A DNA stretch of 64,000 bases from NCBI GenBank assembly GCA_030696085.1, contig JAUYNL010000081.1, positions 101,327 through 165,326 on the forward strand, written 5' to 3'. A program made the position numbers and the translations under genes. The notes beneath the pieces were generated by a model. That model was not told where the DNA came from. It ran no database searches and saw nothing but the letters and a program-made list of their open reading frames with translations. The DNA comes from Luteolibacter sp. Lineage in GTDB: Bacteria > Verrucomicrobiota > Verrucomicrobiia > Verrucomicrobiales > Akkermansiaceae. Positions 8,532 through 16,937 of this stretch are shown here, one piece after another (position 1 is the stretch's first letter; every line of letters begins with the position of its first letter).

Positions 8532-10298
8532 ATGAAAGACGTTGTTTTTCTCGCCCTGATCGTGATGTTTCGATTCATCGCGACGGCCGAGGGAGCCGAG
8601 TTGCTATGGACGCGGATTCATCCACAGGCGGATCTGGCGGGTTTCTCAGCCATAGCGAGTTCCAAGCAAGGTCTGATGGCAATCGGGGTGGCCAACGTGA
8701 TTGACTACGCGGATGCCCCCGGGCTTTATTTTTCCAAAGATGGACACGACTGGATACGGGGCAAGGCCCCGGAACGTGTGTGGTGGCGCGGGATTGCCGG
8801 ATCCGGAGGTGGATTTGTCGCGGTGGGTGATGGTGGTGCCATTGCGTATTCCGAGCATGGATACGTCTGGGAATCGATGAATTCCGGAGTGGTAGCCCAC
8901 CTTCGTGCGGTGGGCTGGACGGGAAGCTCCTTCATCGCATGTGGCGCCGAGGGGAGAATCCTCCGTTCTCCTGATGGCAAAACCTGGCAGAGCCAGGTTT
9001 TGAGCGGGGCGGCGAATTTTCAGGACGTGTTTCTTGCCATGGGTAAGGTGCATGTGGTGGGAAGCTCCACGCTCGCCATCTCGGTGGATGACGGCTTCGG
9101 ATGGGCCATTCAGGATCTCGGTGTGCAGGCGAACTTGAAGCGGGGATGCGCGAGTCCCAACGGCGTTCTGCTCTATTCCGATAGTGGGGGGATACGCCGG
9201 TTCTTCCGGGAAAGCGCACCCGGATCGTGGGAGACCATGGCGGCGCCGGGCCAGCGTCCTCTGACCGGCCTTGGTTTTCACGAGGAGAAGGGATTTCTGG
9301 CGGTCAATGACTATGGGGTCTTGCTGCTCTCGGCGGATGCGGTGACTTGGAGCACTTCAGCGGAAACACTCTCCGGGGCCGGGGCGATCTCCGGCGTCGA
9401 AGACGGATGGATCGTGGCTGGCAGCCAAGGTGAGATTCTTTGGGTGGGGCGTGGGCGCGGGTGGAATGTTCCAGTTCCGCTTCAGGCATCCGCGCACACG
9501 GTGGCAAGGCATGCCGGGCGCTATTATGCCTTCGGTCATTATGGTTGGATCCATTCATCTACAGACGGGGTCAACTGGAACTCCTCCTATGGAGGCAGTT
9601 CGGCGGACGTTTTAAGATCGAGTGTGAGTTTCAATGATCAACTGATCGTAGTGGGTGCAAATGGAGCCGTGCGGCGAATCGATGCCGGAGGTGGGGTGAG
9701 CTTTGGCTATGTCGGGAGACTTGTCGATTTGCGTGCGGTGGCGAGTTCGGGAACCCGGATTGTCGCGGTGGGAATGGGAGGTGTGATCTCCCGGTCTGAC
9801 GACGGTCAATCGTGGCTTTCCGTGACCAGTCCGGTAACGGACGATTTGCATGCGGTCATTCACAGCAATGGACGCTTCCATGCGGTGGGCGAGAACGGGG
9901 TGATGATCGAATCTCTTGATGGGGTGGCCTGGGAGGTCGGAACGACAGGCGCCGAGGCGACGTTATTTGGCATCGCCGCCACCGATGCCGGGCTGGTTGC
10001 GGTGGGCGGTGGCGGAGTGATTTTAAGGAAAGTGGCGAGCGGAGCATGGCACACAGAGGAATCGGGAGTCATGTTCGATCTTCATGCTGTGCTTGAGTCA
10101 GATACCGGACTCTTGGTGTGTGGTGACGCGGGAACACTTCTAAGCAAGGCGGGCGATGGCCTCTGGACGAGTGAGCGAACGGGAATTTCCGGTGCTTGTG
10201 ATTTGCGCTCGGCTGTTTTCACGGATGGTCGGCTGCTGCTTGTCGGAAGCAGCGGCTTTTACGAGGAATCGGTGTCGGCTTCGGCAAGCACTGGCTAG
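8532..10298 (+). CDS. Secreted beta-propeller protein, N-terminal part (ends at in-frame amber)
   Basis: 588 residues with a signal peptide ('VFLALIVMFRFIATAEG'), then back-to-back repeats of about 40-50 residues with patterns such as 'FVAVGDGGAIAYSEHGYVWE' and 'LRSPDGKTWQ'. These are BNR/Ycf48-like propeller blades (GxxGxIxxSxDGxxW). The frame ends at TAG 10296-10298 in the middle of the blade series, and the next reading frame (from 10302) is in the same phase and carries on the same repeats. The pair is therefore best seen as one gene of about 1313 residues interrupted by a single stop. It is likely exported, with ligand or carbohydrate binding possible; no enzyme motif seen. Confidence 0.8.
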   Translation: MKDVVFLALIVMFRFIATAEGAELLWTRIHPQADLAGFSAIASSKQGLMAIGVANVIDYADAPGLYFSKDGHDWIRGKAPERVWWRGIAGSGGGFVAVGDGGAIAYSEHGYVWESMNSGVVAHLRAVGWTGSSFIACGAEGRILRSPDGKTWQSQVLSGAANFQDVFLAMGKVHVVGSSTLAISVDDGFGWAIQDLGVQANLKRGCASPNGVLLYSDSGGIRRFFRESAPGSWETMAAPGQRPLTGLGFHEEKGFLAVNDYGVLLLSADAVTWSTSAETLSGAGAISGVEDGWIVAGSQGEILWVGRGRGWNVPVPLQASAHTVARHAGRYYAFGHYGWIHSSTDGVNWNSSYGGSSADVLRSSVSFNDQLIVVGANGAVRRIDAGGGVSFGYVGRLVDLRAVASSGTRIVAVGMGGVISRSDDGQSWLSVTSPVTDDLHAVIHSNGRFHAVGENGVMIESLDGVAWEVGTTGAEATLFGIAATDAGLVAVGGGGVILRKVASGAWHTEESGVMFDLHAVLESDTGLLVCGDAGTLLSKAGDGLWTSERTGISGACDLRSAVFTDGRLLLVGSSGFYEESVSASASTG

Positions 10299-10301
10299 GT
10301 C

Positions 10302-12473
10302 GTGCGGGAGTCCACGGGTGGGGGGATGGAGGTGATACGCCGGACCTACTCGGGACTTGAAGCGGTGGTGGCGGTGCCGGATGGATTTCTAGCAGCCGGA
10401 TGGAACGGGCGGACGCTAATGTCCCCGGATGGAGAACATTGGAACGAGGGAAGTTTCCCCGGAACATGGACAATCAGGGATTTGGCTGTGGCAGATGGTT
10501 TGATCCTCGCGGGCGGGGAACAAGGAATCATGGTTTCCTCGGATGGCAGGACATGGAGACCGGTGACCTATGAAAAATACCAACTGGGGCCGGCGACTTA
10601 TGTGAGTCCGGCCAGGCATGTGAGGCGGATACTACGCGGTGACTCCGATTGGTTGGCGGTAGGATATTCCGGCACGGTGCTGCGGTCGCTGGATGGCTTG
10701 TCGTGGCACCGCCCGGCAGACCCGGGGAAGGCGCTCGGCTCGGGCATATTGACGGGTGCGGCCTACGGCACGGGAATATGGGTGATCTCCGGGGAAAGCG
10801 GCAAGGTGCGGGTTTCGAGCGATGGTGAAACCTGGTCTGTCGTTCAAACGCCCACCTCCAAAACGATTCTGGATGTCTGCCACTTCGGCGGACGATTTCT
10901 TGCCAGCGTCTCGGATGCGCCGGATATGATGCTCGAATCGGTCGATGCAATGACCTGGGTGTTGAGCCCGGGGATCTCAGGCTGGCGTGCCGCCATGTTG
11001 CGTTTGGCTGACAACCGGTGTTTCGGTCTGGGGCCGAGAGAAAGAATCGCATCCACGGCGGATGGCACATCGTGGAGTTCCCATTGTGAAGGAACCAAGT
11101 TCAGCACGGATTCTGACATCGCCCGACCTGAAATCCGTGGCATCGCCTTCAAGGATGGGGTTTATGTCGCGGTCGGAACCCGGGGAATGGTTGGCCGCTC
11201 TGTGAATCGTGACAGTTGGACTCATGTGCTGGGAGGTGGTGTCCGGGGATTCCGTCGGGTATTCTGGATGCGGGGTCGATTGATCGCCCTTGCGGAGCCC
11301 GGGAATTTGCTCAGCTCCGTGGACGGTCGGTCCTGGACAAACCACCGGGCCGGAAACCATCCGCATGAACTGCTGACAGCGGTGGTTGACAACGGCACCT
11401 TGGCAGTGGCGGTCGGCAAAACGGTCCTGATATCAGACGACCTCGTTTCCTGGGTTGAGACTGGTGTGCCTGCGGGGAAGGAGTTCACGAGCGTGACATG
11501 GGATGGCACGCGCTTCATCGCGGGGTCAAAAGATGGCGGGATTTATCATTCCAGCGATGGGGCGAGTTGGAATTTGGAACTCGCGGGTCAACTTCGGATC
11601 GACGATGTGGCAGGGATCAATGGAATGGCCCTGGCTTTATCCGGGGCGAATATCAAGTCGTGGACGAATGCAGGGCCGTGGTTGCAAGTGCCCAATACCT
11701 GGGGCGGCGGGGACTATCGATTTCTATACGCGGACGGAACCAGTTTCATGGCGACGGGTAGTTCAAGCTTCTCGCTATGGTCGGCAGACGGGCGGAGTTG
11801 GGAGCGACTCTATCATTCCTCGCTGACTCCGGGACGGGTTGCCAAAGGCGCTCAGGGGCTCTATGCGTTATCTCCCGACTCGGTCAACAATCTCGTCTAT
11901 CGACTCCTTGAATCCCAGGATGGCCGGCAATGGTCGGCGCTTCCGGTCTCACTGCCGGAGCGCGGAGTGAATGTGATCGAACAGGTAGGCGCACTCCTCA
12001 CCTTTCACGAAAAGGGCGAAGTGTTGCTGGGATTGCCGCTTGTCAGCGCTGCCTTTCAAACCGAGATGCTTGCTTCCGGCTATCCTTTCCAATCCGATCT
12101 CAGTCCCTGCGCTGATGCCAATGGCGACGGGATTCCCAACATGGTGGCACACTATTTTGGATTGAACGTCGTGAACCTCAATCCTGTAGGAATCGCAGCA
12201 CTTCCGAAGCTGGAATTCGCGGGAAAGGAAGAAGGCGTGATCTCGGTGGGAATCCCGACACATGGGACTTCCCCGTCTTATTTGAGAGCGGCGATTGAAG
12301 CGGGCGAAGGTCTGGACGACTGGGAGGAAGTGGCGGTAAGATTCGGTGCTGGAGCATGGACGGCACGGGCAGGCGGTACGATTTCAACAGATGATGATGG
12401 TGACATCATGCTTAATTTGCCAGCAGATCCCCCCTCGAGGTTTTTTCGCCTGAAGATCGAAGAGGCGCCGTGA
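10302..12473 (+). CDS. Secreted beta-propeller protein, C-terminal part (same frame as upstream gene)
   Basis: 723 residues if restarted at GTG 10302. It lacks its own signal peptide and any clear ribosome-binding site, and continues the propeller blades of the upstream frame ('GFLAAGWNGRTLMSPDGEHW', 'VAVGTRGMVGRS'). Near residue 600 the blades give way to 'CADANGDGIPNMVAHYFGL', a DxNxDG calcium-binding/dockerin-like module, and a C-terminal domain ending 'SRFFRLKIEEAP'. That ending is common on exported verrucomicrobial proteins. It is either the second half of a gene broken by an amber mutation, a read-through product, or a separately started protein; the first is most likely. Confidence 0.75.
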   Translation: MRESTGGGMEVIRRTYSGLEAVVAVPDGFLAAGWNGRTLMSPDGEHWNEGSFPGTWTIRDLAVADGLILAGGEQGIMVSSDGRTWRPVTYEKYQLGPATYVSPARHVRRILRGDSDWLAVGYSGTVLRSLDGLSWHRPADPGKALGSGILTGAAYGTGIWVISGESGKVRVSSDGETWSVVQTPTSKTILDVCHFGGRFLASVSDAPDMMLESVDAMTWVLSPGISGWRAAMLRLADNRCFGLGPRERIASTADGTSWSSHCEGTKFSTDSDIARPEIRGIAFKDGVYVAVGTRGMVGRSVNRDSWTHVLGGGVRGFRRVFWMRGRLIALAEPGNLLSSVDGRSWTNHRAGNHPHELLTAVVDNGTLAVAVGKTVLISDDLVSWVETGVPAGKEFTSVTWDGTRFIAGSKDGGIYHSSDGASWNLELAGQLRIDDVAGINGMALALSGANIKSWTNAGPWLQVPNTWGGGDYRFLYADGTSFMATGSSSFSLWSADGRSWERLYHSSLTPGRVAKGAQGLYALSPDSVNNLVYRLLESQDGRQWSALPVSLPERGVNVIEQVGALLTFHEKGEVLLGLPLVSAAFQTEMLASGYPFQSDLSPCADANGDGIPNMVAHYFGLNVVNLNPVGIAALPKLEFAGKEEGVISVGIPTHGTSPSYLRAAIEAGEGLDDWEEVAVRFGAGAWTARAGGTISTDDDGDIMLNLPADPPSRFFRLKIEEAP

Positions 12474-12601
12474 ATTCCAGCTCGAGAAGACGCACGCGGA
12501 ATTCAAGCCGGATTTTCCTCACACGAGTGGTTGGTGAGACTGAGCGATCATGGTGGAGACACTTGGCAGCCCCCAGTAATCCGCAGGGAAAACCGGCGCT
12601 A

Positions 12602-12871
12602 TCACTCGTGATGATAAAACCAGAGCAATACCAGCAAGCCCACGCCAGCACCCCAGAGCAACCAGTCGTTGGTGATGAAATACGGATAAATCATCAGCGC
12701 GAGCCCGATCACGCGGGGTTGCCAAAGATCCAGCTTCTTGCCGTAGGAAAACGCTCCCCAGCCGAGAGTTCCGAAGACGAATCCTGCCAGCAGATTGTAG
12801 GGGTTGAAGTTCAGCACGGGTGAATTCTGCGCCGGCGGGGCGAGTCCGCGAGCCTTTTTGTGACCTTTCAC
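12602..12871 (-). CDS. Small two-helix membrane protein
   Basis: 89 residues from GTG 12871, overlapping the moaD stop by GTGA. Hydrophobic segments are 'NLLAGFVFGTLGWGAFSYG' and the C-terminal 'WLLWGAGVGLLVLLWFY', with a shorter 'VIGLALMIYPYFI' between them. It is a conserved-looking inner-membrane protein of unknown function. Translational coupling places it in the same operon as moaD. Confidence 0.7.
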   Translation of the reverse strand: MKGHKKARGLAPPAQNSPVLNFNPYNLLAGFVFGTLGWGAFSYGKKLDLWQPRVIGLALMIYPYFITNDWLLWGAGVGLLVLLWFYHHE

Positions 12872-13110
12872 CCACCGGACATGGGTGGCAGGAAGGCGAT
12901 GTGGTCGCCGTCATGGAGGGGATGCTCCCATGGAGTGAACTCATCATTGACGGCAACCCGGAAGTCGGAGACCTCCATTCCGAGCCGGTGTTCGGCGTTG
13001 ATCGCGGCGTAGAGTCCGGCAGGCGTCTGCTCGGGACTGGCAATCGACTCTTCCGCCAGGCCGCGGCGCTCGCCGAGCAGGCCGAAGTAATGGATCTGAT
13101 AGTTATTCAT
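12868..13110 (-). CDS. moaD: MoaD/ThiS-family sulfur carrier (molybdopterin synthase small subunit)
   Basis: 80 residues from ATG 13110 with a beta-grasp fold. The C-terminus 'AFLPPMSGG' carries the double Gly that is adenylated and thiocarboxylated to donate sulfur to precursor Z. 'HPLHDGDHIAFLPP' is the usual lead-in to the Gly-Gly tail. The start was chosen at 'MNNYQIHYFG' because upstream in-frame residues lie within the preceding gene. It overlaps both neighbours by 4 bases (ATGA upstream, GTGA downstream). moaE, moaA and moaC are not in the window. Confidence 0.85.
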   Translation of the reverse strand: MNNYQIHYFGLLGERRGLAEESIASPEQTPAGLYAAINAEHRLGMEVSDFRVAVNDEFTPWEHPLHDGDHIAFLPPMSGG

Positions 13111-13514
13111 GGTGTGTTCGCGGCCTGCCAGTCGCCGGGCGTGTTGGCGTTGTCGAGCGTGCGCGGCGTGACGGGATCCAGCAGGCGGCATTCATGCCGG
13201 ATGAGCACCTTGCGCGGGCAATGAATTTCCGGGTCCCGCAACAGGGGAAGTGCCGCCGGCGCATAGAGCGCGCACAACGGCTCGGGCAGTCCGTCGAATT
13301 CACTGCGATAGGAGAGAAACAACTCGTCCGGGCGTTTCGAGGAAACCAAATGCCCGAGCGTGGCCGCATCGCTGCCGGCCTTGTGGATGAAACGACCGGT
13401 CTGCGCATCGAAGGCTCCGGCGATATTGATTTCATCCGCGCCAAGTCTCGAAGTTTCCTCCACCGGAACGATGCCGTCCGCGCCGTGCGGCAGCGGAGCT
13501 CCTGTCATCATCAT
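13107..13514 (-). pseudogene. MoeA-MobA chimeric remnant
   Basis: 135 codons. The first ~50 residues ('MTGAPLPHGADGIVPVEET' through 'GRFIHKAGSDA') match the internal MoeA segment around the conserved MTGAP motif. The remainder ('FDGLPEPLCALY', 'CPRKVLI', 'TLDNANTP') matches the C-terminal end of MobA, the molybdenum cofactor guanylyltransferase. Both parent proteins lack most of their domains: MoeA lacks its N-terminal start and C-terminal domains, and MobA lacks its nucleotide-binding LAGGxSxRMG region. The simplest reading is an in-frame deletion that fused moeA to mobA. It is coupled by ATGA overlaps to the TPR gene upstream and moaD downstream, so it may still be translated. A functional short chimera cannot be excluded. 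Confidence 0.65.
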
Positions 13515-14434
13515 GGTTCGCCAAACAAACTCCCAGCCTCCTCAAATTGCGCATTTTGGAGAGGTTTTCCCTCCTCCATCTCCTCGGCACTGACGAGGTT
13601 CAACTGTGCCGGTTGGTAGTGCGGATCCAGATCCAGTGCCTTGTGCAATTCGCCAAGCGCATCAGCCTTGCGACCCAGTTGGGCATAACACAGGCCCAGA
13701 TTGCCATGGGAGGGGACACTGTGGGGGTTCACCTTGAGCACCGCCTTGAACAGGCGGACGGCCTCTTCCCATTCCTTGCGCTCCATGCACGCGAACGCCG
13801 CGTTGAAATTGTCGGACGATTTCAGAAAAGCGTCGATTGAAATGCCATTGTGCTTGGCGCGCAGCATGGCATTGACGTCATCGATAAACTCCTGTGATCG
13901 GGCAACATCCGGGTCGTGCCGCTCACCGTATTCCAACACCTTCCGGTGAGCCCGGACCGCATTGGAAAAATCACCGAGTTTCTGCCAGGCGGTCGCCAGG
14001 TTGATTCTGGCCTCGATGCAGTGCGGGAAAATGCCGATCGCCCGCTCGAACCACTCGATGGCCTCCCGCTGCCTGCCGATGCAGGCATGGGCGGTCCCGA
14101 TTCCAAACAACAGGATATGGCTGCGCGGGTGGTCCTCGAGCATGGCAAGAAATTCCCGGATCACCGCCACAGCCTCGCCGCGTTGGGCTCGCGCCAACCC
14201 CTCGTTCACCGCCTCATCGATTTCATCGGAGATCTCCGTGAAAAAATGCCCGCCCGGCAGCGTGCGCGAGTTTTTTGTAAGCTCGCGCACGCGGGTTTCC
14301 ACATAAAACACGCATTCCCCACAGGATTCATCACGCATGGCGGCACAGCATGCGCTGCAAATCTCCACGCCACCGCTGCGATGACAATTTCTGCGGGCTT
14401 TGCCCTTGCCGCATTCCGGACACTTTTGTTTCAC
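13511..14434 (-). CDS. TPR protein with N-terminal Cys-rich zinc-binding region
   Basis: 307 residues. The first ~45 carry paired Cys ('CPECGKGKARRNC', 'CSACCAAM', 'CGECVFY') likely to bind zinc. Tetratricopeptide repeats follow: 'AIEWFERAIGIFPHCIEARINLATAWQKLGD', then a second block from about residue 210 with 'EEAVRLFKAVLKVNPHSVPSHGNLG'. It is probably a protein-protein interaction scaffold in the cytoplasm. It is first in the coupled run TPR, MoeA-MobA chimera, moaD, membrane protein. Confidence 0.85.
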   Translation of the reverse strand: MKQKCPECGKGKARRNCHRSGGVEICSACCAAMRDESCGECVFYVETRVRELTKNSRTLPGGHFFTEISDEIDEAVNEGLARAQRGEAVAVIREFLAMLEDHPRSHILLFGIGTAHACIGRQREAIEWFERAIGIFPHCIEARINLATAWQKLGDFSNAVRAHRKVLEYGERHDPDVARSQEFIDDVNAMLRAKHNGISIDAFLKSSDNFNAAFACMERKEWEEAVRLFKAVLKVNPHSVPSHGNLGLCYAQLGRKADALGELHKALDLDPHYQPAQLNLVSAEEMEEGKPLQNAQFEEAGSLFGEP

Positions 14435-15063
14435 CGGATGAGCAAAATGGATCTTCGACTTGTCGTCAACCTTTGAGCGGAATGTCGCTCGAGAGACAGA
14501 AATTGGCGGTCCTCCGCGGTCTCACGGTCTCACTGGGGCGGAGCGGTTGCGCCCCAACAGGCGGGCGAGGACATCCTCGCTTGTTAGATTCGCGGGCCAA
14601 CCGTAGGCGCTGGCGACGGCGGCATGGAAGCGCATGAATGAAATCCTGGATTTGGTCCGCTTCGCATCCAGTGGCGATATGAATGACTTTCCCGCAGTCA
14701 TCCGGGGCGACGAAATGATCTGCCGCGACACTGACTTCAACCGGGCATTCCAGAGTTCCTTTCGAAATTTTAATTTGCGATTGCCTCCGGTTGCTCCGGC
14801 TGAGGTGAAGCTCTAATCCTCAGTTGAGATTGCGGATGGGAGGCCCGCTCCCCTTCGTTGTCCAAATAACCGCGTGAAAAATCCAGGTCGCTGGCGTCGA
14901 GCGCCCTCACATCCTACTGCGCTTGCGCGGAACACCAGGCCTTCAAGCGTTGATTCTTGTCGCGAAGGGCGGGCGGTTTCAGCCTGCCCTTCACTTCCGC
15001 AAGATACCCGTCCATCGCGTCTGCGCGCGGCAGAGACTTCGACTTGGCTTTGAAGAGAGGCAA
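14435..15063. other. Gene-poor stretch with a restriction-modification remnant
   Basis: About 630 bases between the TPR gene and the methyltransferase gene. Apart from the minus-strand fragment at 14522-14740 it holds only short frames without recognisable domains, including a minus-strand 33-codon frame (14914-15015). It looks like a graveyard of decayed genes. Confidence 0.45.
14522..14740 (-). pseudogene. C-terminal remnant of a type IIG-like DNA methylase
   Basis: The last ~38 codons read 'FHAAVASAYGWPANLTSEDVLARLLGRNR'-like sequence. This is the characteristic tail of large Eco57I-type DNA methylases ('AAYGWP...LSDEEILERLLALN'). Nothing upstream in frame resembles the rest of such an enzyme, so this is a leftover of a deleted gene. 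The assignment rests on the AYGWP...LLxxN pattern alone. The same tail type would be expected on the methylase cut by the left edge of the window. Confidence 0.4.
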
Positions 15064-15843
15064 CTAGTGCTCTGCCGCATCTTCCAAGGTAGTTCCCGCG
15101 TCACCGCATCGTTCGCGCCGCCACACCGTCACCAGCGAAAGCGTCCACTGAAACTTGCGCGCGGTTTCGCGGATCAGGAACGGTTCCTCGGATGTCCGTA
15201 GTAGCGTGAAATGTGGCATCAACACGGATTTGAGCCAATCGAAGGTGCCGCGCGGCGGCCAATGGTCGCGCGGGGTGAACTCCTCCAGCCAGGTGCATGG
15301 CGTCGCCAGCACCAACTCGCCGCCGGGACGAATCAGCGACGGCAGGCGGTCTAGCAGGCGTTTCGGTTCGGGCAGGCGGCAGAGCAGATTGGCGGCATGC
15401 GCGCGATCGAAGGAACCGAGTCCGTCCGGCAGATGCATGGCATCGCCTTGCAGGAATCGGATGCGCTCACCGGTGATCCCCGCAGGAGCGCATGCGCTCA
15501 GGGGCGTGCGCAGCGAGGCCTCGTCCAGGCGTTCGTAGGTCAGCGCTTCTCCAAGGCGCAGTGCCTCCGCCGCGCGGATGAAGGCATGGGAGAAATCGAT
15601 GCCCGTGACCGAATCGCAGGTGCGCGCCATTTCAAAGGTGGAGCGCCCGACGGCGCAGCCCAGATCGAGCCCGCGGCCGGCGTGGCCAGGCGAAAAGCAG
15701 GCGACGGTGCGCAGCGGGAAATCCAGCGCCTCGCGCATTCCGGCGGGCCATGCGCGCTCCGGCGGCAGGATTTCCTCCGCCGCGCCGTAGTGGAATAACA
15801 AATACTCGGCTAGCAGCTTGTCGGTCTCGTAGATGGCGCTCAT
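15064..15843 (-). CDS. Putative 4-mercaptohistidine N1-methyltransferase (OvoA C-terminal type)
   Basis: 259 residues. The start 'YETDKLLAEYLLFHYG' and the SAM motif 'GLDLGCAVGRSTFEMAR' are those of the C-terminal methyltransferase domain of ovothiol synthase OvoA (TIGR04345), which methylates 4-mercaptohistidine. Acidic motif II ('VTGIDFSHAFI') and motif IV-like 'FDRAHAANLLCRL' follow. Here it stands alone, without the iron-dependent sulfoxide-synthase half, which is either elsewhere in the genome or absent. It is coupled by ATGA to the EF-hand gene upstream on the minus strand. Confidence 0.7.
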   Translation of the reverse strand: MSAIYETDKLLAEYLLFHYGAAEEILPPERAWPAGMREALDFPLRTVACFSPGHAGRGLDLGCAVGRSTFEMARTCDSVTGIDFSHAFIRAAEALRLGEALTYERLDEASLRTPLSACAPAGITGERIRFLQGDAMHLPDGLGSFDRAHAANLLCRLPEPKRLLDRLPSLIRPGGELVLATPCTWLEEFTPRDHWPPRGTFDWLKSVLMPHFTLLRTSEEPFLIRETARKFQWTLSLVTVWRRERCGDAGTTLEDAAEH

Positions 15844-16175
15844 CGCGCGGCGGCCTCAGCCGCCTTGCGCTCATGGATGAGTTTCTCGGCCTCATCGGCG
15901 CGGCTGTAGCCGGCCTGCGCCTCCCGCAGCGAGATCCGCTGGTTGGCATCGGTGTCGTAGAAGGTGATCGCTCTCTCGGGCTTGTGCTCGGTGCCTTCGA
16001 GGCCCGTAGCGAGTTCGCTCCGGTCGAGTTCGCCATCGCCGTTGTCGTCCCAGCGGTCGAATTTTTCCAGGAGGCCGATCATTTTGCGCTCCACCTGTGT
16101 CTTGGGCGCCACGGGCCCCAATCCGGGCGAGCAAGCACCGCACATCAGCGCGGAAAGAAAGAGGCGGATCATCAT
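15840..16175 (-). CDS. Secreted EF-hand calcium-binding protein
   Basis: 111 residues with an N-terminal hydrophobic export signal ('IRLFLSALMCGACSPG', Cys-rich and possibly a degenerate lipobox). A canonical EF-hand loop 'DDNGDGELDRSE' and a second loop 'DTDANQRISLRE' follow. The C-terminus is Ala/Glu/Lys-rich and helical. It is likely a periplasmic or surface calcium-binding protein. The stop overlaps the start of the methyltransferase gene. Confidence 0.75.
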   Translation of the reverse strand: MMIRLFLSALMCGACSPGLGPVAPKTQVERKMIGLLEKFDRWDDNGDGELDRSELATGLEGTEHKPERAITFYDTDANQRISLREAQAGYSRADEAEKLIHERKAAEAAAR

Positions 16176-16228
16176 GTGGAAATGAGGTTGGCGCGCCGCC
16201 CGGGGCCGGGCAAGCTCCGATGCATCCC

Positions 16229-16672
16229 ATGCGCATCCGCATCATCGTCGCCGGAAAACCCGCGCTCTCCTATGCCAAGGCGGGCGTGGACGAGTATATG
16301 AAGCGCCTGTCGCGCGGCGGCGGCCATGAACTCGTGACGGTCAAGTCCGGCGGGCGCGATGAGGTGTCCGCGCGCTTGCTGGAGCGCTCCGAAGGATGTT
16401 TCCGCATCGTTCTGGACGAACGCGGCGAGCGCATGGGCACGCGCGCCTTCGCCGGGAAACTCGATGCCCTGGCCACCCGCGGCGACATCAAGACCGTGGC
16501 CTTCCTGATCGGCGCGGCCGATGGCCATAGCGACTCGCTGCGCGCCGCCGCAGATCTGTTGCTCACGCTCTCACCCTTCACCCTCCAGCACGAGCTCGCG
16601 CTGCTCGTTTTGCTGGAGCAGCTCTACCGCGCCGCCTCCCTGCAAAGCGGATCGCCCTATCACCGGGATTGA
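16229..16672 (+). CDS. rlmH: 23S rRNA (pseudouridine-1915-N3) methyltransferase
   Basis: 147 residues of the SPOUT family (E. coli RlmH has 155). Seen: N-terminal 'MRIRIIVAGK', the middle 'IVLDERGERM', the SAM-binding knot 'VAFLIGAADGHSD' in place of the usual FxIGGxxG, and the conserved C-terminus 'LLEQLYRAASLQSGSPYHRD'. It acts as a homodimer on helix 69 of assembled 70S ribosomes. ATG 16220 ('MHPMRIR') is an alternative start 9 bases upstream. The GG to AA change in the knot loop is a mild deviation. Confidence 0.92.
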   Translation: MRIRIIVAGKPALSYAKAGVDEYMKRLSRGGGHELVTVKSGGRDEVSARLLERSEGCFRIVLDERGERMGTRAFAGKLDALATRGDIKTVAFLIGAADGHSDSLRAAADLLLTLSPFTLQHELALLVLLEQLYRAASLQSGSPYHRD

Positions 16673-16734
16673 GTGGCGTTTTTTGACGATGGCCGCTTGT
16701 GATTTGGCGGTCGGCTTATAGAAATAGCGCCCTC

Positions 16735-16935
16735 ATGATCATGAAAATCCCCGCCTGCCTGCTCATCGTCATGCTCATCACCCACGGAAACATCCCCCAC
16801 GCCACCGCGCATGCCTTCTCCCAACGCCTCAACGAACCGAAGGGCGAGGGCCCGCTGCGCCTGCGGGATCACGGCAATGCCATCCAGTTCCGCAACATCT
16901 GGTTGATTCCCGGCAAAAAGAACGCCGCCCCGTGA
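16735..16935 (+). CDS. Short exported protein: C-terminal relic of a DUF1080 (3-keto-disaccharide hydrolase-like) protein
   Basis: 66 residues. A signal peptide ('KIPACLLIVMLITHG') is followed almost directly by 'GPLRLRDHGNAIQFRNIWLIP', the closing strand motif of DUF1080 concanavalin-like domains ('GPIRLQDHGNPVRFRNIW'). The rest of the ~200-residue domain is missing. It is probably a deletion relic that kept its signal peptide and its tail. The stop overlaps a GTG/ATG start of the next gene, so it may still be transcribed. Confidence 0.55.
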   Translation: MIMKIPACLLIVMLITHGNIPHATAHAFSQRLNEPKGEGPLRLRDHGNAIQFRNIWLIPGKKNAAP

Positions 16936-16937
16936 TC

